A stretch of 64,000 nucleotides of DNA from Gallionellaceae bacterium. Its GTDB lineage: Bacteria > Pseudomonadota > Gammaproteobacteria > Burkholderiales > Gallionellaceae. The notes beneath the pieces are model-generated. The model was not told the origin of the DNA, did not search any database, and saw only the letters and a list, made by a program, of their open reading frames with translations. The translations under genes were made by a program, and so were the position numbers. How positions within the stretch are numbered: position 1 is the stretch's first letter; each line of letters opens with the position of its first letter. Positions 37,097 to 45,474 of the stretch are shown here, piece after piece. The stretch is from assembly GCA_030823955.1 (NCBI GenBank), contig JAVBYO010000030.1, positions 1-64,000 on the forward strand, read 5' to 3'.

Positions 37097-38361
37097 GTCT
37101 TTTCTTCCTCAACAAGATATTCGGCAAGCAACTCAGTGAGGCCCAGCACCTCGACCTTCATGTGGTAATGCTCCAGACCTTCTTCCATCACGATGCGGCA
37201 ATTGGCACAGGCGGTGATCAGCGTCTGCGTACCGGTTGCTTCGATCTGCCCCTTCTTGTGTTTGAACGCCTGTAGGCGCAGGGGCTCGGCGCGCGAATTG
37301 GCGGAGACACCACCGCCACCGCCGCAGCACCAGTTCATCGTGCCCGCATCCGGCATCTCGCGAAAATCTTCCGCCACCTCATGCAACAGGCGCCGCGGTT
37401 GCTCCACCACGCCACCGCGCCGTGCGATCTGGCAGGGATCGTGATAAGTCAGCGGACGTTTGTCTTTGCCTTGGGTCTTGAGTTTGCCCGCCGAGTGCAA
37501 CTCATCCAGCACTTCAAGGATATGTTTCACCTCGAAACCGAACGGCCTACCCATCAGATTGGGGCCTTCCCAGCGCAAGGCGGTGAACGCATGTCCGCAC
37601 TCCGGGCTGATCACGCACTTCACTTTCAGGCGCTCGGCAGCCACCACGATGCGGCTCACGATCTCGCGCGCCAAGTCGGAAGCGCCGATCTGGATGCCGC
37701 TGTTGGTCGCCTCGAACGCATCCTGCGCCAGCGTCCAGCTCACGCCCGCCTGCTTGAAGATACGGCTGAGTGCGGATAGATATTCGGGAAAGTTGATGAT
37801 CTCCATCGAGGACATCAGCACCAAGTACTCCGCCCCCTCTTTCTCCACCGGCACCTCGATGCCGGTCTCGGCCTGCACATGTTTGATCTGCGCCAGCACC
37901 GCAGGCCACTTGATCCCCATCGGGCTGCCGATGGTCACCGCACGGGTAGTCGCGCCGACCAGATCTTCCGGTGCATGCCCCGATGCCGCCATGCCTTCGC
38001 GCATCTTGCGAATCATGTAGGTCATATCGTTGCCCACCGGGCACACCATGGCGCAACGTCCGCACAAAGTGCAGCTGTCATACACCAGCGGCTCCCATTC
38101 GGTCAGCTCGGCATCGGTCACCGGCGTGGACAGACCAAGCGCCTTGCCGACTTTTCCGAGTAGCGTGTATTCCTGCTGCCACACACGGCGCAACGGTTCG
38201 AGTTTGTGGATGGGCGTGTATTTCGCGTCACCGGTCTCGGTGTAGAACAGACAGGCTTCGGCACACAGCCCGCAATGCACACAGCTGGAGAAGAAGCTGG
38301 CGATGGGTGCGTCGATCACTTCTTTGAATGAATTTAAGCCTTTGGCAAGCGTCGCACTCAT
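37093..38361 (-). CDS. isp2: Isp2: HdrD/DsrK-like iron-sulfur protein of the hydrogenase
   Basis: A 422-residue cytoplasmic protein. Two [4Fe-4S] motifs, 'CVHCGLCAEAC' and 'CTLCGRCAMVCP', are followed by CCG domains with 'YHDPCQIARRG', 'NWCCGGGGG' and a late 'TACANCRIVM', as in heterodisulfide reductase HdrD and DsrK. It is thought to accept electrons from the membrane cytochrome Isp1 and pass them to a cytosolic or quinone acceptor. The ATG at 38361 has GGAGG upstream and overlaps the stop of a 37-codon ORF by four bases. Confidence 0.92.
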   Translation of the reverse strand: MSATLAKGLNSFKEVIDAPIASFFSSCVHCGLCAEACLFYTETGDAKYTPIHKLEPLRRVWQQEYTLLGKVGKALGLSTPVTDAELTEWEPLVYDSCTLCGRCAMVCPVGNDMTYMIRKMREGMAASGHAPEDLVGATTRAVTIGSPMGIKWPAVLAQIKHVQAETGIEVPVEKEGAEYLVLMSSMEIINFPEYLSALSRIFKQAGVSWTLAQDAFEATNSGIQIGASDLAREIVSRIVVAAERLKVKCVISPECGHAFTALRWEGPNLMGRPFGFEVKHILEVLDELHSAGKLKTQGKDKRPLTYHDPCQIARRGGVVEQPRRLLHEVAEDFREMPDAGTMNWCCGGGGGVSANSRAEPLRLQAFKHKKGQIEATGTQTLITACANCRIVMEEGLEHYHMKVEVLGLTELLAEYLVEEEKT

Positions 38362-38471
38362 AACTCGGCCTCCATTGGCACAGTAGTTAAGCAAAAATCC
38401 AGTTGTCGGCCTCCGGCGTCAATCGCGGACACTCCCATCCCCGCTGCTCGGGGCCCCTGCTCGCTGCTCAT
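38358..38471 (-). CDS. 37-residue ORF directly before isp2 (second tandem copy)
   Basis: Starts 'MSSEQGPRAAGMGVSAIDAG' and ends 'TTVPMEAEL'. Its ATG overlaps the stop of the preceding 37-codon ORF by 4 bases, and its stop overlaps the isp2 ATG by 4 bases. The first 23 codons repeat those of its upstream neighbour with three base changes; the rest differs. AAGGAGG precedes the start. It may be a small hydrogenase-linked peptide, or only a coupling device made from a mobile repeat. Confidence 0.5.
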   Translation of the reverse strand: MSSEQGPRAAGMGVSAIDAGGRQLDFCLTTVPMEAEL

Positions 38472-38581
38472 GACTCGTCCTCCTTCCGTCCGGCGGTACT
38501 CCAGGATTTCATTTGTCGGCCTCTGGCGTCAATCGCGGACGCTCCCATCCCCGCTACTCGGGGCCCCTGCTCGCTGCTCAT
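38403..38581. repeat. Tandem 110-bp repeat between isp1 and isp2
   Basis: Two 69-base near-identical segments (38403-38471 and 38513-38581; three mismatches) are spaced exactly 110 bases start to start. Each contains GGGGCCCC and a CCCCG-N5-CGGGG hairpin. Because 110 is not a multiple of three, each copy supplies its own reading frame closed by an ATGA overlap. Confidence 0.92.
38468..38581 (-). CDS. 37-residue ORF directly after isp1 (first tandem copy)
   Basis: Starts 'MSSEQGPRVAGMGASAIDAR' and ends 'STAGRKEDES'. Its ATG overlaps the isp1 stop by 4 bases, and its stop overlaps the ATG of the second copy. A GGAAGGGGG stretch precedes its start. Neither copy has a membrane segment or Cys cluster, so a cofactor role is unlikely. 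Real translation is suggested only by the strict overlaps and Shine-Dalgarno sites. Confidence 0.5.
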   Translation of the reverse strand: MSSEQGPRVAGMGASAIDARGRQMKSWSTAGRKEDES

Positions 38582-39237
38582 GACGCCACCCCCTTCCGCC
38601 CAAAAATATCGCCGTTGTACCAGCGCGAGATGAACACCGAGAAGGTGTGGAACAGTTTGGTGAACGGCAGCAGCGCCAGCAGCAATTCCACCGAGAACAG
38701 GTGCATTGCCAGCATCAGCGTATATTCGAGCATCAGATGGTGATAGGCCATGTAGCCGGTCAGCAAAGGCAACAAGGCCAGCGTCCACGCCAGGTAATCG
38801 CCAAAGGTCGATAACAATCGCTTCACCGGATGATTGAGCCGGTGCGCCAATAGCACTGCCAATGCCACAATTGCGGCCACCACCGATGCATCGACCAGCG
38901 CAGACGACAGACTCGGCCAGCCCAGACCTGTCATGCTGCGGAAGAATTCAATATGCGGCGCAAAGAAGAAGATCGCGACGAACAAGCCGATGTGGAAAAC
39001 GAAGCCGCCGATGTAAGTCACCGGCTCACGTTTGAGCATGCCCTCCGGCGGCAATGAACGCGTGACGATGGTGCGCCAACCGCTGCCGGGACTGTCGGTG
39101 CGCGGCCTTGCCAGATCGGCCTTGCGGCCGAGTCCAAATATCTCGAACAACCGCAGAGCGACACCCGCGACAAAGATGATCAGCGCCCAATTGAGCGCGC
39201 TGCCGCGCGCAAAGGTGAGAAGGTCGAGATGGTTCAT
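38578..39237 (-). CDS. isp1: Isp1: membrane b-type cytochrome of the hydrogenase
   Basis: A 219-residue protein with about five membrane segments and several His suited to haem b ('HIGLFVAIFFF', 'AYHHLMLEY', 'LAMHLFSVELLL'). It resembles NarI and DsrM. It should take electrons from the periplasmic HynSL and cross the membrane to Isp2. It follows hynS after a 130-base gap containing a fold-back repeat. Confidence 0.9.
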   Translation of the reverse strand: MNHLDLLTFARGSALNWALIIFVAGVALRLFEIFGLGRKADLARPRTDSPGSGWRTIVTRSLPPEGMLKREPVTYIGGFVFHIGLFVAIFFFAPHIEFFRSMTGLGWPSLSSALVDASVVAAIVALAVLLAHRLNHPVKRLLSTFGDYLAWTLALLPLLTGYMAYHHLMLEYTLMLAMHLFSVELLLALLPFTKLFHTFSVFISRWYNGDIFGRKGVAS

Positions 39238-39247
39238 TTAAAAACCT

Positions 39248-39350
39248 CCACCACAGAGACACAGAGAAGTGGGATAGGCAGCTTTAGACCCAACTCGCAA
39301 AGAAAAATCCGTTCTCCGTTTTTCCTCTGTGTCTCGGTGTCTCTGTGGTG
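39248..39350. repeat. Fold-back CACAGAGACACAGAG repeat between hynS and isp1
   Basis: One arm is CCACCACAGAGACACAGAG (39248-39266); the other, 39325-39350, is its near complement with an extra CGGTGTCTC unit. The loop is about 58 bases. Such CACAGAG palindromes are widespread extragenic repeats. It sits inside the hydrogenase operon and may affect subunit ratios. Confidence 0.75.
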
Positions 39351-39370
39351 AAATTTGTTTTGAGAACTTT

Positions 39371-40474
39371 TCATTTCTCCTCCCGCATCAGTTCCTGCAC
39401 CGTGACTTTTTCATGCGCCGCTTTGGCAGCCGCCTTGGTCGAACGGTTGTGCCAGGTGATCGCCACACCAGCCGCAGCACCCGCCGCCGCCGCGCCGCCG
39501 AGCATGGCTGCCGTCGCCGACACCGGCATCGACAGTGCTTTGTACAGCGGCCCCGCATCCCAGAAATTCGGTTCGGAACAACCGATACAGCCGTGACCGG
39601 ACTGGATGGGGAAACTGGTGCCGTCGTTCCATTTCGTGGTGGCACAGGCGTTGTAGGTCACCGGGCCCTTGCAGCCGAGCTTGAACAGACACCAGCCTTT
39701 GCGTGCCGCTTCATCGTCAAAGGTCTGCGCGAACTTGCCCTGGTCATAGAATGGACGGCGGTAGCAACGGTCATGGATGGTCTCGCCGTAGAAAGATTTG
39801 GGCCGCCCCAGAGCATCCAGTTCCGGGATATTGCCGAAGGTGAGGAAATGCGCAAGCACACCGGTCATCACCACAGGAATGGGCGGACAACCGGGCACGT
39901 TGATGATAGGTTTGTCCTTGATGATGTCGCCGACCGACACCGCACCGGTTGGATTCGGATCGGCCTTGGGCAGTCCGCCATAGGTGGCACAGGTGCCGAC
40001 CGCGACGATGGCAGCCGCACCTCTGGCCGTTTCCAGCAGCATGTCGTAATTACTGATACCGGCGATGGTCGAATAACCGGGATTGCCCAGCGGGATAGAA
40101 CCATCGACGATGAGCAGATATTTTCCCTCATTGCCCTTCATCGCCAGTTCGCGCGCATGCTCGGCGGCTGCGCCCGAAGCGGCTTGCAGCGTGTGGTGGT
40201 AATCGAGAGAGATGAGATCGAAGATCAGATTTTCCAGCGTCGGTGAATGCGAACGCGTGATGGATTCGGTACAACCGGTGCATTCCTGGAACGACAGCCA
40301 GATCACCGATTGCCGTCGCGCCTTGGAGATCGCTTCCGCCATCACGCTGGCCATCGCGGGAGGCAACGCCAACATCGCCGTCATTGCCGTGCAGAATTTT
40401 AGAAATTCGCGGCGGGTGATACCGCGCTGCTTGAGACCTTCCCCGACACTTCCGGGCTGCTCTGCTTGCTTCAT
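39371..40474 (-). CDS. hynS: [NiFe] hydrogenase small subunit (group 1e)
   Basis: A 367-residue precursor. A Tat signal 'ITRREFLKF' (about 19-28) is followed by a hydrophobic stretch. The proximal [4Fe-4S] cluster begins with 'ECTGCTES' (C65, C68), and further Cys appear in 'VGTCATYGG', 'VPGCPPIPV', 'LFKLGCKGP', 'YNACATTKWN' and 'GHGCIGCSEP'. A C-terminal Ala/Gly-rich segment may anchor it. It carries electrons from the Ni-Fe site to Isp1 and is exported with HynL by Tat. The ATG at 40474 has GAGGAG upstream. Confidence 0.96.
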   Translation of the reverse strand: MKQAEQPGSVGEGLKQRGITRREFLKFCTAMTAMLALPPAMASVMAEAISKARRQSVIWLSFQECTGCTESITRSHSPTLENLIFDLISLDYHHTLQAASGAAAEHARELAMKGNEGKYLLIVDGSIPLGNPGYSTIAGISNYDMLLETARGAAAIVAVGTCATYGGLPKADPNPTGAVSVGDIIKDKPIINVPGCPPIPVVMTGVLAHFLTFGNIPELDALGRPKSFYGETIHDRCYRRPFYDQGKFAQTFDDEAARKGWCLFKLGCKGPVTYNACATTKWNDGTSFPIQSGHGCIGCSEPNFWDAGPLYKALSMPVSATAAMLGGAAAAGAAAGVAITWHNRSTKAAAKAAHEKVTVQELMREEK

Positions 40475-40585
40475 GACGACTCCTCGTGGCGTTAAACCTG
40501 TGGAACGCGCGTCAAGTCTGCGTGGAGGAGAGCGAGTGGTCAATCCACCAAAAGGGTTATATGGGGAGAGTTATCCCAAGAACGA

Positions 40586-41053
40586 CTAGCGAGTGAAGCG
40601 TTCAATTATTTCACTCGAACAATCAATCACTTCAGGCAAGGCCGCCGCCACCTCCGGGGTCAGTGCCTCTCCCCAGTCTATGACAGCAGGCTGCACGCCG
40701 ATCAATGCGCGCCGTTGTGGCCAGTGCCCTGTCAGCAATGAAATCGACATCAGATCGAGCAAGCCGACCTCATGTACGCTGCACTTGCGGTTCTCTCCGA
40801 GGAAACGATCCATCTCCTCCCCCTCGAAACTACGCACCGTACCCGGTACACCGCCAAGCTCCGCCGCATCGATCACCAGCAAAGCATCACATCCGCTGAT
40901 GGGCACCGCCAGCGTAAAAGACAACGTCCCCCCGTCAAGGAACTCGATATCTCCACGGGAACCGAATCTCGTTTCCAGTTCGTGCATAGCCGCGATCCCC
41001 ACTCCCTCGTCGGCAAGTAGGGTGTTGCCTATCCCCAACACGAGCATCTTCAT
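40586..41053 (-). CDS. hynD: Hydrogenase maturation protease
   Basis: A 155-residue HyaD/HupD-family endopeptidase. 'GIGNTLLADEGVGIAAM' contains the first Ni-sensing acidic residue; 'FLDGGTLSF' and 'LLVIDAAELGG' carry the second site. It clips the 15-residue tail of HynL after nickel loading. It lies upstream of hynS on the same strand, 39 bases after dmeF, which supports one maturation-plus-structural operon. Confidence 0.93.
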   Translation of the reverse strand: MKMLVLGIGNTLLADEGVGIAAMHELETRFGSRGDIEFLDGGTLSFTLAVPISGCDALLVIDAAELGGVPGTVRSFEGEEMDRFLGENRKCSVHEVGLLDLMSISLLTGHWPQRRALIGVQPAVIDWGEALTPEVAAALPEVIDCSSEIIERFTR

Positions 41054-41092
41054 CCGCGTCCCGATCTGACAAGTGAAGATCCGGCAGCAAGC

Positions 41093-42118
41093 TCAGCCAT
41101 AACGATGAATCTCTATCGTGGTATGCACGATCTCCTCGTGCTGGCGTAACTGTCCGCGTACCTGTTCCGGCGTCAGTGTCGCACTGCGCGTGACGATACA
41201 GACCGCACAGGAATATGCATCCTTGCCGACGCGCCATACATGCAGATCGGTGATCTTCGTTTCATCGGGATCGTCAGCCGACTCGATGGCGGCACGAATC
41301 TCCTCCACCACCGGATGATCCATCTCCCGGTCGAGCAGTACCTTGCCCGTATCGAGCAACAGACTCCTGGCCCAGATCGCCACCAGCAGCGCTCCGACGA
41401 TACCCATCACCGGGTCCAGCCACGACCAGCCGTATAACAAGCCCCCCACCAGTGCAATGATCGCCAGCACCGAGGTGGCCGCATCCGCGATGACATGCAC
41501 ATAAGCCGATTTAAGGTTCAGGTCGTGATGATGCGGGTGATGATGTCCGGCGTGCTTGCGACGGTGTGGTTGATGCGCAGAGGACGGGGACACCTGGCGA
41601 TATCTCTGCGCGGAATCCGTGCCGGGATCTTCCCGCTGAGCATGGGTATGGTGATGCCCCTCGTGGGCATGGCCCAGGATCATGGCACAGACGATATTCA
41701 CCAGCAGACCGATGATCGCCACAATGATCGCTTCCTGATAATGGATAGCTTGCGGCGACAACAAACGCTCCACCGAACCGAACACCATCATCGCGGCGAC
41801 ACCCAGTAGGAAAATGGCGCTGGCAAAACCGGCCAGTATCTCGATCTTCCAGGTACCGAAGGCAAAGCGCGGGTCTGCTGCATAACGCCGCGCCGCCGCG
41901 TAGGCAAAAGCGCTCAGCCCGATGGCAAAAGCATGCGAACTCATGTGCCAACCGTCCGCCAACAGCGCCATCGAGTTGAACCCCCACCCCGCGACGATCT
42001 CCACCACCATCATAACGAGCGTGATCCACATCACAGCGCGTGTACCCCGCTCTGCGGCGGGATTGCCTTGGTGGAAGATATGGTGGTGGGCTCGGCCGGA
42101 TGCGCTATTGTTTGGCAT
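41093..42118 (-). CDS. dmeF: DmeF-type cation diffusion facilitator (Co/Ni efflux)
   Basis: A 341-residue membrane protein with six segments. 'NSMALLADGWHMSSHA' and 'IADAATSVLAIIAL' carry the metal-site His/Asp typical of CDF transporters. A long His-rich loop near residues 150-200 ('HAHEGHHHTH', 'HHHPHHHD') binds metal. 'RGTRAVMWITLVMMVVEI' is characteristic of DmeF. It exports Co(II)/Ni(II) with proton exchange. Its place directly upstream of hynD suggests nickel balancing for hydrogenase assembly. Confidence 0.92.
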   Translation of the reverse strand: MPNNSASGRAHHHIFHQGNPAAERGTRAVMWITLVMMVVEIVAGWGFNSMALLADGWHMSSHAFAIGLSAFAYAAARRYAADPRFAFGTWKIEILAGFASAIFLLGVAAMMVFGSVERLLSPQAIHYQEAIIVAIIGLLVNIVCAMILGHAHEGHHHTHAQREDPGTDSAQRYRQVSPSSAHQPHRRKHAGHHHPHHHDLNLKSAYVHVIADAATSVLAIIALVGGLLYGWSWLDPVMGIVGALLVAIWARSLLLDTGKVLLDREMDHPVVEEIRAAIESADDPDETKITDLHVWRVGKDAYSCAVCIVTRSATLTPEQVRGQLRQHEEIVHTTIEIHRYG

Positions 42119-42209
42119 GACTATCTATCGAAGAAGAAGATGATGATGATTTGCTCTGAAAATAGGCTTCCTGGCGTGCGCCGCAAGCACTATCCCGCGC
42201 ACCGGTCAT

Positions 42210-43979
42210 TCAATTTGCATCATGGAAACGGATCAAATTGCGGCCTGCCGCTTTAGCCTGATACATGGAAATATCTGCCCGCTTGATGAGTTCTGCGGGT
42301 AGGGACTCGTGCCCCATGAACACCACCACACCGATACTCGACGTGCAGTGATGCGTCACCGAAATCTCCGCACTCACAGCCGATACTGATTGGACCGTGA
42401 GCGAATAAGGCTCGGATACAGCGGCACGGATCTTATCCGCGATCATTTGAGCTTGCGCTGCCGACCCTTCCCGCTTCGACTCCAGCTCATTCAACACCAC
42501 CACGAACTCGTCGCCGCCAAAACGGGCGACCGTATCCGTCTCGCGCACACAGCCACTGATACGCTGCGCCGCCTCCTGCAACAACATATCTCCCACCTCA
42601 TGCCCATATTCATCATTCAACGGCTTGAAGTTATCCAGATCAAGGAACATCAACGCAGCATAATGACCACTGCGTTTGCTCGCAGCCATCACCTGCTCCA
42701 GCCGATCATTGAGCAGACGGCGATTGGGCAGCCGGGTCAATACATCATAAAAAGCCAGATCATGTATCTGCGCCTCCGAGCGTTTGCGGTCGCTGATATC
42801 CTGTTTGACCGCGATGAAATGAGTGATCTCATCGCTTTCGACGCGCACCGGCGTGATCGTCATCTCTTCCGGATAACGTGTCCCATCCTTGCGCCGGTTG
42901 ATGATTTCACCGTGCCAGACCTGTCCGCTCAGGAGCGTCTCCCACAGTTGCCCATAAAAATCCAGCGCTTGCTCACCGGATTTGACCAGATCCTGTATGC
43001 GACAGCCTATCGTTTCTTCCAGGGTGTAGCCCGATAGTCTGGAAAAGGCCGGATTGGCCCACTGGATCACGGCCTGCCGATCCGCGATGAAAATGGCATT
43101 GGCTGATGCAGCCAGCGCGGCATCATGCAACTTGAACAGATTGCGTTGCTGGCTGAGCTTGAATAACTCCTGACGCTGCATCTGTATCGTTTCATGCAGG
43201 AAGTGCACATAACCACCCTGCAATGTTTTGACCAGATCATGGCGCGTCACCAAGCCGAGTAGTTTGTCCTGATCGGTAACCACCAGATGACGGATGGCAT
43301 GTTTTTCCATCAGCCTGATCGCATCTGGCAATGCCATGCCCGGAGACGCGGTGATCAAGGGTGTGCGCACCACACTACTGACCGGGATAGTGCTTAAATC
43401 AGCCTCCATCTGTGCCAACTTCACCACATCCCGCTCGGTCACGATCCCATGCGGAACCTGGTTCTGCATCACCACCACGCAGCTATAGCGGTTCCGGCTC
43501 ATCAGACTCACCGCCTCCGCGACCGAAGTATCGATATCGACCGTCACGATATTGCGCGACATCACCTTTTCCGTACTCTTGAATTCCGACAGGTCTCCGA
43601 CATCAAGTCGTTTCAAAAAATCACCTTCGGTGACGATCCCTTTCAGTCTGTTGTCTTTATCGACCACGACCAGATGGCGGAATCCGCGTTCCTGAAGCAT
43701 GCGGTAGGCTTCGCGAAAATCGATATCGGCGGAAGATGAGAACGGCGGAGTGCTCATCACTTCGCCAAGTTTGAGCATCCCCAGCCCGCGACGCTCAGCC
43801 AGCAGCCTGACCGCATCGCGCTCGGTGAATATGCCCAGCGGGCGATGACCGGCATCCACGGCGATGACGCAACTGATGTTCAGAGCAGCCATCTGAGCCA
43901 ACACTTCAGACACCGCGACCTCTGGCGAGGCCGTTTTGACCGTAGCAGTCAGGATTTCACTGAGAAGAACTGTTTTCAT
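42210..43979 (-). CDS. CBS-domain, PAS and GGDEF protein (diguanylate cyclase)
   Basis: A 589-residue cytosolic protein. About residues 1-270 are four CBS motifs in two pairs, repeating 'GIVTERDVVKL'-like units. A PAS domain (about 285-400) follows, then a GGDEF domain with the intact active motif 'RFGGDEFVVVLNE'. It should make c-di-GMP under control of an adenine nucleotide bound by CBS and a ligand or redox state sensed by PAS. No EAL domain is present. It stands alone between dmeF and radA. Confidence 0.9.
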   Translation of the reverse strand: MKTVLLSEILTATVKTASPEVAVSEVLAQMAALNISCVIAVDAGHRPLGIFTERDAVRLLAERRGLGMLKLGEVMSTPPFSSSADIDFREAYRMLQERGFRHLVVVDKDNRLKGIVTEGDFLKRLDVGDLSEFKSTEKVMSRNIVTVDIDTSVAEAVSLMSRNRYSCVVVMQNQVPHGIVTERDVVKLAQMEADLSTIPVSSVVRTPLITASPGMALPDAIRLMEKHAIRHLVVTDQDKLLGLVTRHDLVKTLQGGYVHFLHETIQMQRQELFKLSQQRNLFKLHDAALAASANAIFIADRQAVIQWANPAFSRLSGYTLEETIGCRIQDLVKSGEQALDFYGQLWETLLSGQVWHGEIINRRKDGTRYPEEMTITPVRVESDEITHFIAVKQDISDRKRSEAQIHDLAFYDVLTRLPNRRLLNDRLEQVMAASKRSGHYAALMFLDLDNFKPLNDEYGHEVGDMLLQEAAQRISGCVRETDTVARFGGDEFVVVLNELESKREGSAAQAQMIADKIRAAVSEPYSLTVQSVSAVSAEISVTHHCTSSIGVVVFMGHESLPAELIKRADISMYQAKAAGRNLIRFHDAN

Positions 43980-44086
43980 GATAGGAATGTAGTGCGATTC
44001 AGGGCAATGATACTACAGATGCGGCCTTACTCTGACTGGCAGAGAACAGTTTGAGACTGTACCATCGGATGCTAAGCCGCTCCGCT

Positions 44087-45448
44087 TCAGCGCATCTTCG
44101 CCACGGCTTCTTCCACCCGTTCCACCGCGATGATCTCCATACCCTCGATCTTGTGCTTGGGTGTATTGGCTTTGGGGATGATGGCATGGGTGAAACCGAG
44201 TTTGGCGGCTTCCTTCAGGCGCTCCTGCCCGCGCTGCACCGGGCGCACTTCACCCGCCAGACCGACTTCACCGAACACCACCATCTTTTCCGGCAAAGGG
44301 CGATTGCGCAACGAAGAGACGATTGCCAGCAACACGGCCATATCCGCCCCCGGCTCGGTGATCTTCACCCCGCCCACGGCGTTGATGAACACATCCTGAT
44401 CGAAGCAAGCGATACCCGCATGGCGGTGCAACACGGCCAGCAGCATGGCCAGACGGTTCTGCTCCAGACCCAGCGACAAGCGGCGCGGGGTCGGTGCATG
44501 CGAATCGTCGAGCAGCGCCTGTATCTCCACCAGCAAAGGGCGCGTGCCTTCCTGCGTGACCATCACGCAGGAACCGGGTACTTGTGCGCCATGTTGCGAC
44601 AGGAACAGCGCGGACGGATTGCTCACTTCGCGCAGGCCTTTCTCGGTCATGGCGAACACGCCGAGTTCGTTCACCGCGCCAAAGCGGTTCTTGAACGCGC
44701 GGATGAGGCGGAAGCTGGAATGGGTATCGCCCTCAAAATACAGCACGGTATCCACGATATGTTCCAGCACTCGCGGCCCGGCCAGTGCACCTTCTTTAGT
44801 CACATGACCGACTAGGATGATGGTCACACCGCTGCTTTTCGCCAAGCGCGTGAGTTGCGCCGCACATTCGCGTACCTGCGCCACCGAACCGGGCGCGCTG
44901 GTCAACTGTTCGGAATACACCGTCTGGATGGAGTCGATCACCACCACGTCCGGCTTCTCGTTGGCAACCGTAGCCTGGATCTTTTCCAGCTGTATCTCCG
45001 GCAGCAGATGCACTTCGCTGGCATCGAGCGCGAGGCGCTTGGCGCGCAACGCGATCTGCTGCGCCGACTCCTCACCGCTCACATAGAGCACTTTTTTCGT
45101 CTGCGAAAGATGCGCCAGCGCCTGCAACAGCAAGGTAGATTTACCGATGCCGGGGTCGCCGCCGATCAGCACCACGCCACCCTCCACCAAGCCCCCGCCC
45201 AACACGCGGTCGAACTCGGCGATACCGGTCGGCGTGCGCGATACTTCACTTGCCTCCACATCGGCCAGTTGCTGCAACTTGCCGGAGGCCGCCAAAGCAC
45301 TGAAGCGGTTCTTGCCCGCTGCGGGCGCGGCTTCCGCCACCGCTTCCACCAGCGTGTTCCACTCGCCGCAGTGCGGACACTGGCCTTGCCATTTGGGGGA
45401 TTGTCCGCCGCATTCGGTGCAGCTATAGATCGTTTTTGCTTTTGCCAT
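44087..45448 (-). CDS. radA: DNA repair protein RadA
   Basis: A 453-residue protein of standard length. A zinc finger ('CTECGGQSPKWQGQCPHCGE'), RecA-like Walker A 'GGDPGIGKSTLLLQ', the RadA 'KNRFGAVNELGVF' motif and a Lon-protease-like C-terminal domain are all present. It helps branch migration in recombination. The start ATG is clear. It is 26 bases downstream of the HD-GYP gene. Confidence 0.97.
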   Translation of the reverse strand: MAKAKTIYSCTECGGQSPKWQGQCPHCGEWNTLVEAVAEAAPAAGKNRFSALAASGKLQQLADVEASEVSRTPTGIAEFDRVLGGGLVEGGVVLIGGDPGIGKSTLLLQALAHLSQTKKVLYVSGEESAQQIALRAKRLALDASEVHLLPEIQLEKIQATVANEKPDVVVIDSIQTVYSEQLTSAPGSVAQVRECAAQLTRLAKSSGVTIILVGHVTKEGALAGPRVLEHIVDTVLYFEGDTHSSFRLIRAFKNRFGAVNELGVFAMTEKGLREVSNPSALFLSQHGAQVPGSCVMVTQEGTRPLLVEIQALLDDSHAPTPRRLSLGLEQNRLAMLLAVLHRHAGIACFDQDVFINAVGGVKITEPGADMAVLLAIVSSLRNRPLPEKMVVFGEVGLAGEVRPVQRGQERLKEAAKLGFTHAIIPKANTPKHKIEGMEIIAVERVEEAVAKMR

Positions 45449-45474
45449 GATTTCAGATACCGGAACTCAACCTA

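Noticed and set aside
39329-40246. Open frame of 305 codons antisense to hynS
   Set aside because: Shadow of the hydrogenase small subunit, Arg/His-rich and motif-free.
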